This document shows, one piece after another, positions 1-8,114 of a DNA stretch of 64,000 nt. The notes under the pieces are model-generated. The model was given only the letters and a program-made list of their open reading frames with translations. It searched no databases and had not been told where the DNA came from. Numbering within the stretch: position 1 is the first letter of the stretch; every line of letters begins with the position of its first letter. The DNA lies in NCBI GenBank assembly GCA_026014705.1, contig JAOZHU010000015.1, forward strand, positions 124,001 through 188,000. The letters are read 5' to 3'. This stretch comes from Candidatus Bathyarchaeota archaeon. Lineage in GTDB: Archaea > Thermoproteota > Bathyarchaeia > Bathyarchaeales > Bathycorpusculaceae. Both the position numbers and the translations under genes were made by a program.

Positions 1-316
1 TAGCCAGCAAGAGCTTCTCGAAGTTTACACGTTCACCGCCGTCAAGCTCCACGTACTTGCCAGTCAGATTAAGCCGAGTTGCAGTTCTCCCTGTTAACGC
101 TTGCACCGCGTTCTTTTCCCAGAAGTAGTCTTCGCGGCACTTCATCTTCTCTAAAGTTGCTTTTCCGCTGACAAAGTCTGAAATCATCGGTCGCGAATAC
201 TGCGGCAGAAGCTCCTCTGAAATTACAGTTATCGTGCCTACTGGGTCAACATCACGTATGGCTTCTACCGCGCCGATTCCTGCAGCAGAAGCGCCGATTA
301 TTACGTATTTTGGCAT
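1..316 (-). CDS. FAD/NAD(P)-dependent oxidoreductase, N-terminal part (runs off left edge)
   Basis: Only the first ~105 codons are present. My reading of the minus strand begins MPKYVIIGASAAGIGAVEAI, a dinucleotide-binding strand and loop (GASAAG) typical of the pyridine nucleotide-disulfide oxidoreductase family (NirB, rubredoxin reductase and related flavoproteins). The motif YSRPMISDF that follows is also typical of that family. Its ATG shares one base with the TAA of the upstream polyferredoxin gene (TAATG), so the two are surely co-transcribed. The likely role is moving electrons between NAD(P)H and the partner Fe-S protein; in archaea such pairs often serve aldehyde:ferredoxin oxidoreductases, but none is visible here. 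The family call is good; the substrate is unknown. Confidence 0.8.
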   Translation of the reverse strand, partial: MPKYVIIGASAAGIGAVEAIRDVDPVGTITVISEELLPQYSRPMISDFVSGKATLEKMKCREDYFWEKNAVQALTGRTATRLNLTGKYVELDGGERVNFEKLLLA

Positions 317-759
317 TATGGAGTCACCTCTTTGCAAACGAGCGCGCCGTTGGGGCAGTTGGCAACGCACGCAGGAACCTCTAACTCGGAGCAGAGGTCG
401 CATTTTGCGACTACTTTGCCTGAAACATCCATTTTGATGGCGCCGTAGGGGCAAACCATTATGCATGTCCAGCAGCCCATGCATTTTTCCGCGTTGTGTG
501 TTACCATGCCTGTTTCTTCGTCTTTGCGCATGGCGCCTGCTAGGCAAGCTGAAACGCATGGCGCGTCCTCGCAGTGGCGGCATTGGATGGCGAATGAGAC
601 TGGTTTGTTTATTTCCAGTCGCACTCGGCTTATTGGTCGCGGTTGTTCTCTCGTGTAGGCTTTTATGATGTCTTTTGATTTGGAATGCTGCACGGTGCAG
701 TGGACTTCGCAGAGCCCGCAGCCCATGCAGGCTTCTTCTTTGGCGATTATTCTTTTCAT
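316..759 (-). CDS. Polyferredoxin, four [4Fe-4S] clusters (HycB/CooF-like)
   Basis: This 147-residue protein carries four cysteine clusters: CMGCGLCEVHC near the N-terminus, CRHCEDAPCVSAC mid-protein, CMGCWTCIMVC, and CDLCSELEVPACVANC near the C-terminus. This is the arrangement of the HycB/CooF/DmsB electron-transfer subunits, which wire a catalytic subunit to another redox partner. Length is normal for the family. It lies directly upstream of the FAD oxidoreductase with a one-base stop/start overlap, so that flavoprotein is its obvious partner. No signal peptide is seen, so it should be cytoplasmic. The electron donor or acceptor cannot be told from sequence. Confidence 0.88.
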   Translation of the reverse strand: MKRIIAKEEACMGCGLCEVHCTVQHSKSKDIIKAYTREQPRPISRVRLEINKPVSFAIQCRHCEDAPCVSACLAGAMRKDEETGMVTHNAEKCMGCWTCIMVCPYGAIKMDVSGKVVAKCDLCSELEVPACVANCPNGALVCKEVTP

Positions 760-772
760 TTGATTTGACGCC

Positions 773-904
773 TCATTTTCTTTTTAGCGTGAGCAGGTGA
801 CTGCGGGAAACTTGGAATTCAACATCTCTTGTGCATTTGCCTATATTTTCTGTGAACATTTGTCCAATTAAGCTTGTATGGTCTTTGCGATTGTTTTCGC
901 TCAT
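773..904 (-). CDS. Possible small protein of 43 residues upstream of the polyferredoxin
   Basis: An ATG-initiated frame on the minus strand encodes about 43 residues, starting MSENNRKDHTSLIGQMF and ending LLTLKRK, and stops 13 bp before the polyferredoxin ATG. I do not recognise it. Its position at the head of the redox operon and the GGCGAAATCA stretch before the ATG make it a candidate small operon member, but no domain, membrane segment or metal motif supports it. It could be leader sequence read by chance. Confidence 0.3.
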   Translation of the reverse strand: MSENNRKDHTSLIGQMFTENIGKCTRDVEFQVSRSHLLTLKRK

Positions 905-972
905 TGATTTCGCCTTTCACATAAGTTTTAGCCAGTTAAGTAGCACATATTCTATATAACCATGTTGAAAAT

Positions 973-983
973 CATTTATATGT
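973..983 (+). promoter_or_regulatory. TATA-like promoter for the AbrB-PhoU gene
   Basis: An AT-rich box (CATTTATATGT) lies about 25-30 bp before a predicted transcript start near 1005. That leaves a short leader before the GTG at 1033, which is preceded by AAGGTGA. Confidence 0.45.
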
Positions 984-1032
984 AAGATAATGAATAGTGT
1001 AATCTACATGAAATATGTGTAAGGTGAAGTGT

Positions 1033-2136
1033 GTGGCGGAAAAAGACTTAGGGTATAGACGAGTCCAATGCACAGGAAGAGGCTCATACATCATATCGCT
1101 CCCAAAAGAGTGGGTGCAAGACATCGGATTGAAGAGAGGAAGCGAAATTGCCTTCACCGTTCAGAGTGATTCGTCGCTGGTGCTGGTTCCGAGAAAACTC
1201 AAAGAAAGAGACGAAAAAGACGAAAAATCTAAGCTAAGAGAATACTACGTGGTCTCTGACCCGAAACGCGACTCTGAATCAGTGTACCGCATGATAAAAG
1301 CTTTGTACGCCATAGGCGCCGATGTAATACGCGTGCACTTCAAAAACGCCGAATACGCTGAAAAGCAGAAAACAGAAATAAAGAACCTTGCCCGCGACAC
1401 TTTTCTAGGCTCAGAAATAATCGAGGAAACAGCTGACGAGATTACTTTTCAAATCCTGATACGGCATTCAGAATTTCCAATTGAAAAAGCCGTGCGAAGA
1501 ATGGCTATAATCGCCCTTTCAGCAAACCGAGACGCCATTTCAGCTTTAAAAAATGGCGGCACAGAAATCTTTCAAGGCGTCGTTAACGCGCGCAACGATG
1601 TAGACCGCTTGGCGCTCTATGTTGTTCGTCAACTGAAGTGGGGCATCGAAAGGAACCTCTTCAGAGAATTAGGGTTTAACACTCCGAAGGAGTTCCTACT
1701 ATACCGAATCGCTGTGAACGACATAAAAACCATTGGCGAGAATGCACTTAACATAGTAAACAGCCTCTCAAAGTTCCAGAAAATGGTTGAAGATCAAACG
1801 CTTTTCATTAAAGAGCCTGTTGATGAGGAAATCTATTCTCAACTGCTCAGGTTCAACGCTGCGGCGCATCAACTATTTGAAGAAGCTACCCATGCAATGT
1901 TCAAAAGAGAGTACAGAGATGCGGAGAAAATCATTGCCAAGCGTGCCTCCTTCGTCACGTTGGAAAACGAACTAATCACTTTGATGTCCAGTAAGAAACT
2001 TGACCCGAACATTGCGGCGATACTGCGTCTGATTCTTGACAGTTCAAGACGGATTATGGAGTATGGCGCGAACATTGCGGAGTTGACGCTGAACAGGACA
2101 GTGGAAGAACTGTGCGCAAACTATGCCGTCAAGTAG
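1033..2136 (+). CDS. AbrB-domain/PhoU-domain regulator
   Basis: An N-terminal SpoVT/AbrB-like swapped-hairpin DNA-binding domain (GYRRVQCTGRGSYIISLPKE, then a VxxGSEIAF strand) is followed by a helical PhoU-like domain filling the rest. Archaeal proteins of this layout are annotated as phosphate-uptake regulators. No phosphate transporter genes are nearby, so the target is open. I prefer the GTG at 1033, because AAGGTGA sits at 1021-1027 just before it; an in-frame ATG at 1015 would add six residues but has no ribosome-binding site. The gene stands alone, divergent from the redox operon, with its own TATA-like box. Confidence 0.85.
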   Translation: MAEKDLGYRRVQCTGRGSYIISLPKEWVQDIGLKRGSEIAFTVQSDSSLVLVPRKLKERDEKDEKSKLREYYVVSDPKRDSESVYRMIKALYAIGADVIRVHFKNAEYAEKQKTEIKNLARDTFLGSEIIEETADEITFQILIRHSEFPIEKAVRRMAIIALSANRDAISALKNGGTEIFQGVVNARNDVDRLALYVVRQLKWGIERNLFRELGFNTPKEFLLYRIAVNDIKTIGENALNIVNSLSKFQKMVEDQTLFIKEPVDEEIYSQLLRFNAAAHQLFEEATHAMFKREYRDAEKIIAKRASFVTLENELITLMSSKKLDPNIAAILRLILDSSRRIMEYGANIAELTLNRTVEELCANYAVK

Positions 2137-2441
2137 ATACTTGTTAAACTGTTCAATAATAGCTCATGTGAAAACGCTATTTTCTGATTTTCCAGATTCA
2201 ACTCTTCTGCTTGCTAGTTCAGATTAAGTTTTTTGCAGAGGTGACCAACAGAATAAAATGTGTTATCCTTTTGCGATACGTTTTAATGTCACTGTGGAAA
2301 TTGCCTTTGTATCTAGGCGAAGTAAAATTGAGCACGAAATGGCGCAGAAGCAAGAAATACTTGAAATGGCTAGACTTGAAAAGTCAAGAAAAAGCCAGCG
2401 CCAGCCACCGTTCCCAACCGTTGCGCTTCAAGAGGGTACAG

Positions 2442-2780
2442 ACGGCACGCGCTAACTCGCAGAAGCGTTGCTATACGAAAAACTACGAAAAGGACAGCTG
2501 GAAAGAACCCAAACCCTTAATTGACATTTTCCAAGAAAACAGTTGGATAACAATAATCGCTCAAATAGCAGGTTTTAACAAGGAAACTCTGAAAATTAAC
2601 GTGCAAGACCAGAAACTTACGTTATCAGCCAAAGCAAAAGACCGCAAATACTATAAAAGCTTAAATCTACCAAAGGTAGTCATTCCAAACGTTATGCACA
2701 CGACGTACAAAAACGGCGTGCTCGAAATCAAACTTAAAAAAGCACAAAAAGAACAAACACCTAACCAAGAAGCTGAATGA
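2442..2780 (+). CDS. Hsp20/alpha-crystallin small heat-shock protein (start uncertain)
   Basis: The alpha-crystallin domain is clear from about 2500: PLIDIFQENSWITIIAQIAG, the NVQDQKLTLSA strand, and GVLEIKLKKA near the end. The frame is open from TTG 2211 and has an ATG at 2286, but the translation before about 2490 is basic and unlike Hsp20, and a TATA-like box (TTTTAATG, 2281-2288) would start transcription after 2286. AGAGGGT at 2431-2437 precedes ACG 2442, which I take as a tentative start. An overlapping frame at 2339-2455 encodes MAQKQEILEMARLEKSRK and onward, either a separate 38-residue peptide or the true N-terminus displaced by a frameshift. The stop lies one base before the uL15 ATG. 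Confidence 0.7.
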   Translation, partial: TARANSQKRCYTKNYEKDSWKEPKPLIDIFQENSWITIIAQIAGFNKETLKINVQDQKLTLSAKAKDRKYYKSLNLPKVVIPNVMHTTYKNGVLEIKLKKAQKEQTPNQEAE

Positions 2781-2781
2781 A

Positions 2782-3219
2782 ATGCCTCACAAACTGAGAA
2801 AAACCAGAAAAAACCGCGGCTCTAGAACGCAAGGCTACGGGAGAATAGGGCAACACCGAAAAACTGGCTCCAAGGGTTTCCGCAAAGCAGGCAGACACAA
2901 ACATCTCTGGAGTTACGTGGTGACATACGAACCAGACTACTTTGGGAAGCACGGTTTCACTTCACCAAAAAGCCTCAAACAGAAAACAAACACAATAAAC
3001 CTCAAGCAACTCGAAGAACTTTCCACGCAGCACGCCACCGAAAAAGAAGGCAAACTTCACATAGACTTAACCCGCTTAGGCTACACTAAACTCCTCGGCA
3101 CAGGCAAAACCACAAAACCGCTGGTCATAAGCGTAGCCTCAGCCTCAAAAGCGGCGGCGGAGAAAATAGCCGAAGCAGGCGGCGAGGTCTTAACTTCAGC
3201 GCAAGAGCATGGAGAGTAA
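2782..3219 (+). CDS. rpl15: Large-subunit ribosomal protein uL15
   Basis: The 145-residue protein begins MPHKLRKTRKNRGSRTQGYG, the RNA-binding extension of archaeal uL15, and ends in the globular L15/L18e domain (LLGTGKTTKPLVISVASAS). Length is normal. It is the last ribosomal gene of the archaeal S10-spc type cluster and is followed by secY after 10 bp, the usual order. The upstream neighbour here is an Hsp20 gene instead of rpl30, so the ribosomal operon is broken at this point. Confidence 0.97.
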   Translation: MPHKLRKTRKNRGSRTQGYGRIGQHRKTGSKGFRKAGRHKHLWSYVVTYEPDYFGKHGFTSPKSLKQKTNTINLKQLEELSTQHATEKEGKLHIDLTRLGYTKLLGTGKTTKPLVISVASASKAAAEKIAEAGGEVLTSAQEHGE

Positions 3220-3229
3220 AGATTAATCC

Positions 3230-4645
3230 ATGGCCGGAAGATTCCTCAGTCTCTTTAAGCCTCTCGGAAGAATACTGCCTGAAATTAAAGTTCCAGAACG
3301 CAAAGTCAGCTTCAACGAAAAAATCTTCTGGACCGCTCTCGTATTAATCGTTTACTTAGTCATGTCAGAAATCCCCCTTTATGGCATCGAGCAAGAGGCA
3401 GCAGACCAGTTTAGCGCGCTGCGCGTGATTTTTGCTTCGAACCGCGGGACTCTCATGGAACTCGGCATAGGTCCAATAGTCACTGCAGGCTTGATACTGC
3501 AGTTGCTGGTTGGCTCTTCCATGATAAAATGCGACATGTCGAATCCTGAAGACCGTGGATTATTCACTGTAGCCAGCAAGGCTTTCTCCATTATTCTCAC
3601 TGGTGTCCAAGCAGGAGCATACATAATCAGCGGCATGTACGGCACCCTTGCAGGTCCAACAACCATCGTGATATTTATTCAGCTATTAGGCGCAGGAGTA
3701 ATGGTGATGCTGCTTGATGAACTCATCCAGAAAGGCTGGGGTCTCGGCAGCGGCATAAGCTTATTCATCATGGCAGGCGTTGCCCAGAACATCCTTTGGC
3801 AAACGTTTTCTCCAGCCAATGGCTTGTTCGTTCAGTCGTTATCGTTGCTGCTGAGCGGAAACCAAACTTTGATGCAATGGGTAGTCGGCGTAGGCTCATA
3901 CCCGTCTTTAATAGGGTTCATCGCCACAATCGCCGCGTTCTTAATCATAATTTACATCGAAGGCGTCAGAGTGGAATTGCCGATGACTTACGCGGGATAC
4001 AAAGGCTTCCGTAGCCGTTACCCAATTAAACTGCTCTACGTGTCGAACCTCCCCGTAATCTTCGCATCTGCACTGTTCGCCAATGTTTACTTCTTTTCGC
4101 AACTCCTCTGGGGCTCCAGCGGGCGACCAGAACCCGGAACAAACCTATTCACAGACATTCTAGGCTCATACAGAGTAGTAACTGAGGGCAACCAAACAAG
4201 CGTCCAATCTGTTGGCGGCATCGCACATTTCGTCACCGCCCCACAAGGTCTACAAAACGTCGCGGAAGACCCTATCCGCGCATTAATTTACCTAGGAATT
4301 CTCATAGCTTTCTGCGCCGTGTTCTCGCTTATTTGGCTTGAAGTCGGCGGTCTCGGTCCAGCAAAAGTAGCCGAACAACTCATGAACTCCGGCATGCAGA
4401 TTCCGGGCTACAGGCGGTCAGGGAAACCCATCGAGCTGATTCTCAAGCGGTACATCCCCGTGGTGACGATACTAGGCGGCATAACCGTAGGCTTAGTTGC
4501 TGGAATATCAGACTTCCTAGGCGTTTTCGGTTCAGGCACAGGCATCCTGCTGTCAGTAGGCATAATCTACCAGTACTACGAACTGTTGATGCGCGAACGC
4601 GCTGCTGAAATGTTCCCAGCGTTCAGACGAATCTTGGGCGAATAG
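3230..4645 (+). CDS. secY: Protein translocase channel subunit SecY (Sec61 alpha)
   Basis: The protein has 471 residues with about ten membrane segments. The archaeal plug region lies after TM1 (VMSEIPLYGI), and TM5 carries GWGLGSGISLFIMAGV, a SecY hallmark. The cytoplasmic loop RYPIKLLYVSNLPVIF and the C-terminal GYRRSGKPIELILKRYIP are also family motifs. It forms the membrane pore for secreted and membrane proteins with SecE and Sec61-beta. It follows rpl15 directly. In many archaea adk comes next, but here the following 281 bp hold no gene and adk is at 59569-60222. Confidence 0.97.
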   Translation: MAGRFLSLFKPLGRILPEIKVPERKVSFNEKIFWTALVLIVYLVMSEIPLYGIEQEAADQFSALRVIFASNRGTLMELGIGPIVTAGLILQLLVGSSMIKCDMSNPEDRGLFTVASKAFSIILTGVQAGAYIISGMYGTLAGPTTIVIFIQLLGAGVMVMLLDELIQKGWGLGSGISLFIMAGVAQNILWQTFSPANGLFVQSLSLLLSGNQTLMQWVVGVGSYPSLIGFIATIAAFLIIIYIEGVRVELPMTYAGYKGFRSRYPIKLLYVSNLPVIFASALFANVYFFSQLLWGSSGRPEPGTNLFTDILGSYRVVTEGNQTSVQSVGGIAHFVTAPQGLQNVAEDPIRALIYLGILIAFCAVFSLIWLEVGGLGPAKVAEQLMNSGMQIPGYRRSGKPIELILKRYIPVVTILGGITVGLVAGISDFLGVFGSGTGILLSVGIIYQYYELLMRERAAEMFPAFRRILGE

Positions 4646-4926
4646 CCTAAACGCCCGAATACCGCACAGGGCCACCGATAATGCGGCTCCATCTATCTTC
4701 CCATCATTTTCAAAATCTTTCGACTATAATGCAAAAAAAGGCAAAAGACCGCCATAGCTGAAGGTGGCGCAATTATTCTGGAAAAGGCCTATGATGAACT
4801 CCATAGCTGACATTTTTTAGGAGGAACGTTGCCGACAGCATGTGGTTGCCGCAGAGCGAAAATGGTTATTAACGAGAAGACAAAAATAGGCTAAACAACA
4901 CAAGATACCGAAGGAGAGATTGACCG

Positions 4927-5388
4927 ATGGACATTTCAACTATACCATTAGCAACAGTGGTCATAATGCTCATCTCGATGGGTGTCTCATTTCTCAGCAT
5001 GGGCATCAACCGCCTACTAATCAGCCGCATGGTCGGCTGGGATGAATACCGCTCGATACAGCAGGAAGTAAAAGAGTACCGTTCCCAGATGATGCAAGCA
5101 ACACGCAACAATGACAAGAAGACTCTTGAAAAACTGAAAAGGAAAGAAGCACAGATAAACCGCATGCAAATGAAAATTAGCAAGCCCAGTTTCGTTCTTA
5201 TTCCAATCAGTTTCAGTTACATCTTAATCTGGTGGTTCTTTCTGACACCAGTCTACGGAATGAACCCAGTAGCTTATATTCCTGGAATTGCGCCCACGGG
5301 CATACCTGTGCTGTACTGGTACATGCTCTGCTCTTTTCTCTTCTCAACGCTTGCAGGCAGAATAATGGGAACAAACCCACTACAGTAA
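4927..5388 (+). CDS. DUF106 membrane protein (EMC3/TMCO1-like, Oxa1 superfamily)
   Basis: The protein has 153 residues: an N-terminal membrane segment (about 8-28), a charged coiled-coil hairpin (about 45-88, rich in K, E, R and Q), then two more membrane segments with the FFLTPVYGMNPVAYIPGI loop between them. This three-helix plus cytoplasmic coiled-coil plan is that of archaeal DUF106 proteins, related to YidC/Oxa1 and eukaryotic EMC3/TMCO1, which help insert membrane proteins. The position after secY and before cmk matches the conserved archaeal order. GGAGAG precedes the ATG. Confidence 0.9.
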   Translation: MDISTIPLATVVIMLISMGVSFLSMGINRLLISRMVGWDEYRSIQQEVKEYRSQMMQATRNNDKKTLEKLKRKEAQINRMQMKISKPSFVLIPISFSYILIWWFFLTPVYGMNPVAYIPGIAPTGIPVLYWYMLCSFLFSTLAGRIMGTNPLQ

Positions 5389-5412
5389 AGACGCATAGGA
5401 GGGAACAGCCCG

Positions 5413-6009
5413 ATGAACAGCGCAAAAGAAAAAAGAATCGTGGTTTGCATTTCAGGAATGGCTGGGACAGGAAAAAGCACGTTAGCTAAAAAGCTTGCTG
5501 AAAAATACGGCTTAAAGTATTATTCAGGCGGAGACTCGTTGAAGGCATTAGCCGCAGAAGAAGGATGCAACGTGTCCAGCAACGGGTGGTGGGAAAGCCC
5601 TGAAGGCTTGGCTTTCTTAAGGCAAAGAGAGAATGACCTGAAATTTGACAAAGCCATAGACGACAAGCTTTTAGAATACGCGCAACAAGGCAACGTGCTG
5701 TTGGACAGTTGGACGATGCCGTGGCTGCTGAAAACAGGCTTCAAGATATGGTTGCTGGCGTCCATAGAAAAACGGGCTGAACGGGTTGCGCAACGCGATA
5801 AAATCACTGTGGAAGACGCATTGCGGATACTGAAAGAAAAAGAGGCTCGCACAAAGGCTATTTACCAGAAACTTTACGGGTTCACTTTGGGCGAGGACTT
5901 CGCGCCGTTCAATCTGGTGTTGGACACGGATAATTTGACGGCGGAGGAAGTTTTTCAAGTCCTATGCAAAGTGCTTGACAACGCCGTTTTCTGCAGCGGA
6001 AAAGCTTAG
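5413..6009 (+). CDS. cmk: Archaeal-type cytidylate kinase
   Basis: The 198-residue P-loop kinase has the Walker A motif SGMAGTGKST at about residues 15-24, GGDSLKALA for substrate contact, and the lid segment EKRAERVAQRDKITVEDAL. It transfers phosphate from ATP to (d)CMP. GGAGGGAAC lies 8 bp before the ATG. It follows the DUF106 gene in the usual archaeal secY-cluster order. Length is typical. The following 136 bp hold no gene. Confidence 0.93.
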   Translation: MNSAKEKRIVVCISGMAGTGKSTLAKKLAEKYGLKYYSGGDSLKALAAEEGCNVSSNGWWESPEGLAFLRQRENDLKFDKAIDDKLLEYAQQGNVLLDSWTMPWLLKTGFKIWLLASIEKRAERVAQRDKITVEDALRILKEKEARTKAIYQKLYGFTLGEDFAPFNLVLDTDNLTAEEVFQVLCKVLDNAVFCSGKA

Positions 6010-6145
6010 GCTGCTCTGCCGCTAAAGTGGCGGCAAAGTTTGCTTTTTGATGCTAAAAAGTTTTCGCAAATTTTAAAAACACTCGCCAGCGTTACCTTTC
6101 ATTTTCTCGGCGTCTATCCGTTGCTGTTGGGAAGGGAGAAGGGCA

Positions 6146-6544
6146 GTGAAACGGTTGAGAACTGTGCCTGCGCGTTTGTTTTCAGTGTTACTTTTAGTAG
6201 TGGTTGCGCTGTGCGTGGTCGCGGCTTTTCGTTTCGTCAACTTTGAGTCCGCCGCTACGCTCTTGCTGTTTGATTCCTTTTTTGTTCTGCTCATGTTTGA
6301 ATTGAAGGGAACCCTGAACAGGAAACTAGGCGTGTTGGCGGCAGGGAACTTGGTTGGTTTATTCTGGAACCTGATTTTTTGTTCAATCGCTATGGACGGC
6401 GGCAGGTTTTTCGGAGAAACGTTCAATGGATTATTCGCGATTTTTCGTCCTTTCCTTAATTTCCTGTGGGTCATAACTTTCTGGTCATTAAGTCTGTCTG
6501 CTTTTCCTAAGCCCGAAAGAGCGCAAGCGGAGGCAAAAAATTGA
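6146..6544 (+). CDS. Small integral membrane protein of unknown function
   Basis: This 132-residue protein has a basic N-terminus (KRLRTVPAR) and about four hydrophobic segments, with no motif I recognise. The GTG start is preceded by AGGGAGAAGGGC. Its TGA overlaps the TTG start of the glycosyltransferase gene by four bases (TTGA), so the two are translationally coupled. It may be an accessory membrane partner of that processive glycosyltransferase; this is inferred from coupling alone. Confidence 0.75.
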   Translation: MKRLRTVPARLFSVLLLVVVALCVVAAFRFVNFESAATLLLFDSFFVLLMFELKGTLNRKLGVLAAGNLVGLFWNLIFCSIAMDGGRFFGETFNGLFAIFRPFLNFLWVITFWSLSLSAFPKPERAQAEAKN

Positions 6545-7825
6545 TTCTTGAAGTTGCAGAAACTGTTTTTGCGCTGGCGACTGCTTCGATGGTTGTCTAT
6601 CTTATCCGACATTTTGTTTTCACGTTTACAGTCTTGAGAAGAGCCAAGAACACCACAAAAGCTGCGAGTGCTGAACATGTGGCGTTCGAGCCAACTGTAG
6701 CTATACTTATTCCGGCGCGTGACGAAGAAAACGTGATTGGTCGATTGCTTCAGCGGATGGTGGAATTAACCTACCCAAAGGACAAACTGCAGGTTACAGT
6801 CGTCAACGACGGCTCTTCAGACAATACTGGGCGAATCGCCGACGAATACGCTAAACAATATGCCTTCATAAAGGTGTTGCATCGAGACAGGCGCGATGGT
6901 GGCAAGGGTAAAGCAGCAGCGATGAATGCGGGTTTAAGGCAGTCAATAGGCGAGATTGTGCTCTGCTTTGACGCTGATTACTGCCCGCAAAGGGAAATCG
7001 TGGAGAAACTCGTTGAGGGATTCGCTGACCCAACTGTCGGCGCTGTACAGGGCAGGGTTGTGGTCTTAAACGAGCCGCAAAACACCGTGACGCGGCTGGT
7101 GGCTTTGGAGCGGATAGGCGGGTACCGCGTTGACCAAGAAGCGCGCGACACTCTGAGCCTCACGCCCCAGTTTGGCGGCACTGTAGGCGGTTTCAGGCGC
7201 AGTTTGCTGGAGCGTTTAGGCGGCTGGGACGAATCTACGCTGGCTGAGGACACCGATTTGACTTTTAGAACGCGGTTGGCAGGCTACAAAATCCGCTATG
7301 TTGGCGGTGCAGAATGCTACGAGGAGGCGGTTGACAACTGGAAGGCATACCGTAAGCAGCGTTATCGGTGGGCGTTGGGGCACATGCAGTGTTGTCTTAG
7401 GCATTCGTGGAAAGTTATCAAAAGCAAACGGTTGAAGATGAAAGAGAAAGTTGATGGTTTGCTTCTGCTGCATGTGTACTTCATGCCCATCGTGGCGTTG
7501 GTTTCATTCTTGATTGGTGTTCCGCTTGTCGTGTTCAAGCTTTCCGAGTTTGTTGGCGCACTTTGGTTTTCTGTGCCTGTGTCCCTTTACAGTTTCGTCG
7601 GCAACTTTGCGCCGTTTTTTTGAAGTAGGCATCGGCGCGTACTTGGATGGGAGGACAAGAGCTCAGTGGCTTATTCCGCTTTTAATATTCACGTTTTTCT
7701 ACAACATTCCCATATGCCTTAAGGCGTTTCTGGATTTGCTTGCGTCCAAAATCTTCCGAAAGAACCGTAACATTTGGGTTAAGACTTCGCATTTAGGCAA
7801 TGGAAATGGTTATATCATGAAGTAG
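6541..7825 (+). CDS. Processive family 2 glycosyltransferase, frame broken at a T7 run
   Basis: The N-terminal membrane helix is followed by a GT2 domain: VTVVNDGSSDNT, the DAD metal motif (LCFDADYCP), the AEDTDLTFR acceptor motif, and KQRYRW, the QxxRW-type signature of processive enzymes such as hyaluronan or cellulose synthases. The first frame stops at 7621-7623 after TTTTTTT (7615-7621). Removing one T joins it to the frame ending at 7825, restoring ...NFAPFFEVGIGAYLDG and further membrane helices, for about 428 residues, a normal family length. The break is a sequencing or assembly error, a +1 recoding site (UUU UGA), or a real lesion. Its role would be synthesis of an exported polysaccharide. 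Confidence 0.85.
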
Positions 7826-7847
7826 TTCATATGCTCAAAAGGTCGCT

Positions 7848-8114
7848 ATGGCTACTGATCTGGCTTCGATAAGTGCCTTGTTGTCGTTTGGGATACCATT
7901 GCTTATATTGATTATGTTGCTGCCTGCTCTTCTTGAACTGAAGCGTCCGAAGGATCATGGGCCGCGACGGATAATGGATAAAGTTTCTGAGGTTCCGTTG
8001 CACATGCTGCTTGCCCGGTCGATAGTGGATCTTGAAGGCGAGCAAAAGCTCGACGGCGCAACCATTCATCCGCTTGCGAAGGTTATCGCGTTTTTGCCAA
8101 ACTTGGAGGTTTAG
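7848..8114 (+). CDS. Small membrane-anchored protein, unknown
   Basis: The 88-residue product has one strong hydrophobic segment (about 8-30, LLSFGIPLLILIMLLPALLE) and a mixed cytoplasmic tail. AAAGGT precedes the ATG. It begins 22 bp after the repaired glycosyltransferase frame and probably belongs to the same operon. Its stop overlaps the stop of the convergent radical SAM gene. No family is recognised. Confidence 0.6.
   Translation: MATDLASISALLSFGIPLLILIMLLPALLELKRPKDHGPRRIMDKVSEVPLHMLLARSIVDLEGEQKLDGATIHPLAKVIAFLPNLEV

Noticed and set aside
6073-6678. Minus-strand 201-codon frame opposite the small membrane protein and the glycosyltransferase start
   Set aside because: Basic, low-complexity translation without domain; it lies opposite genes supported by ribosome-binding sites and coupling.
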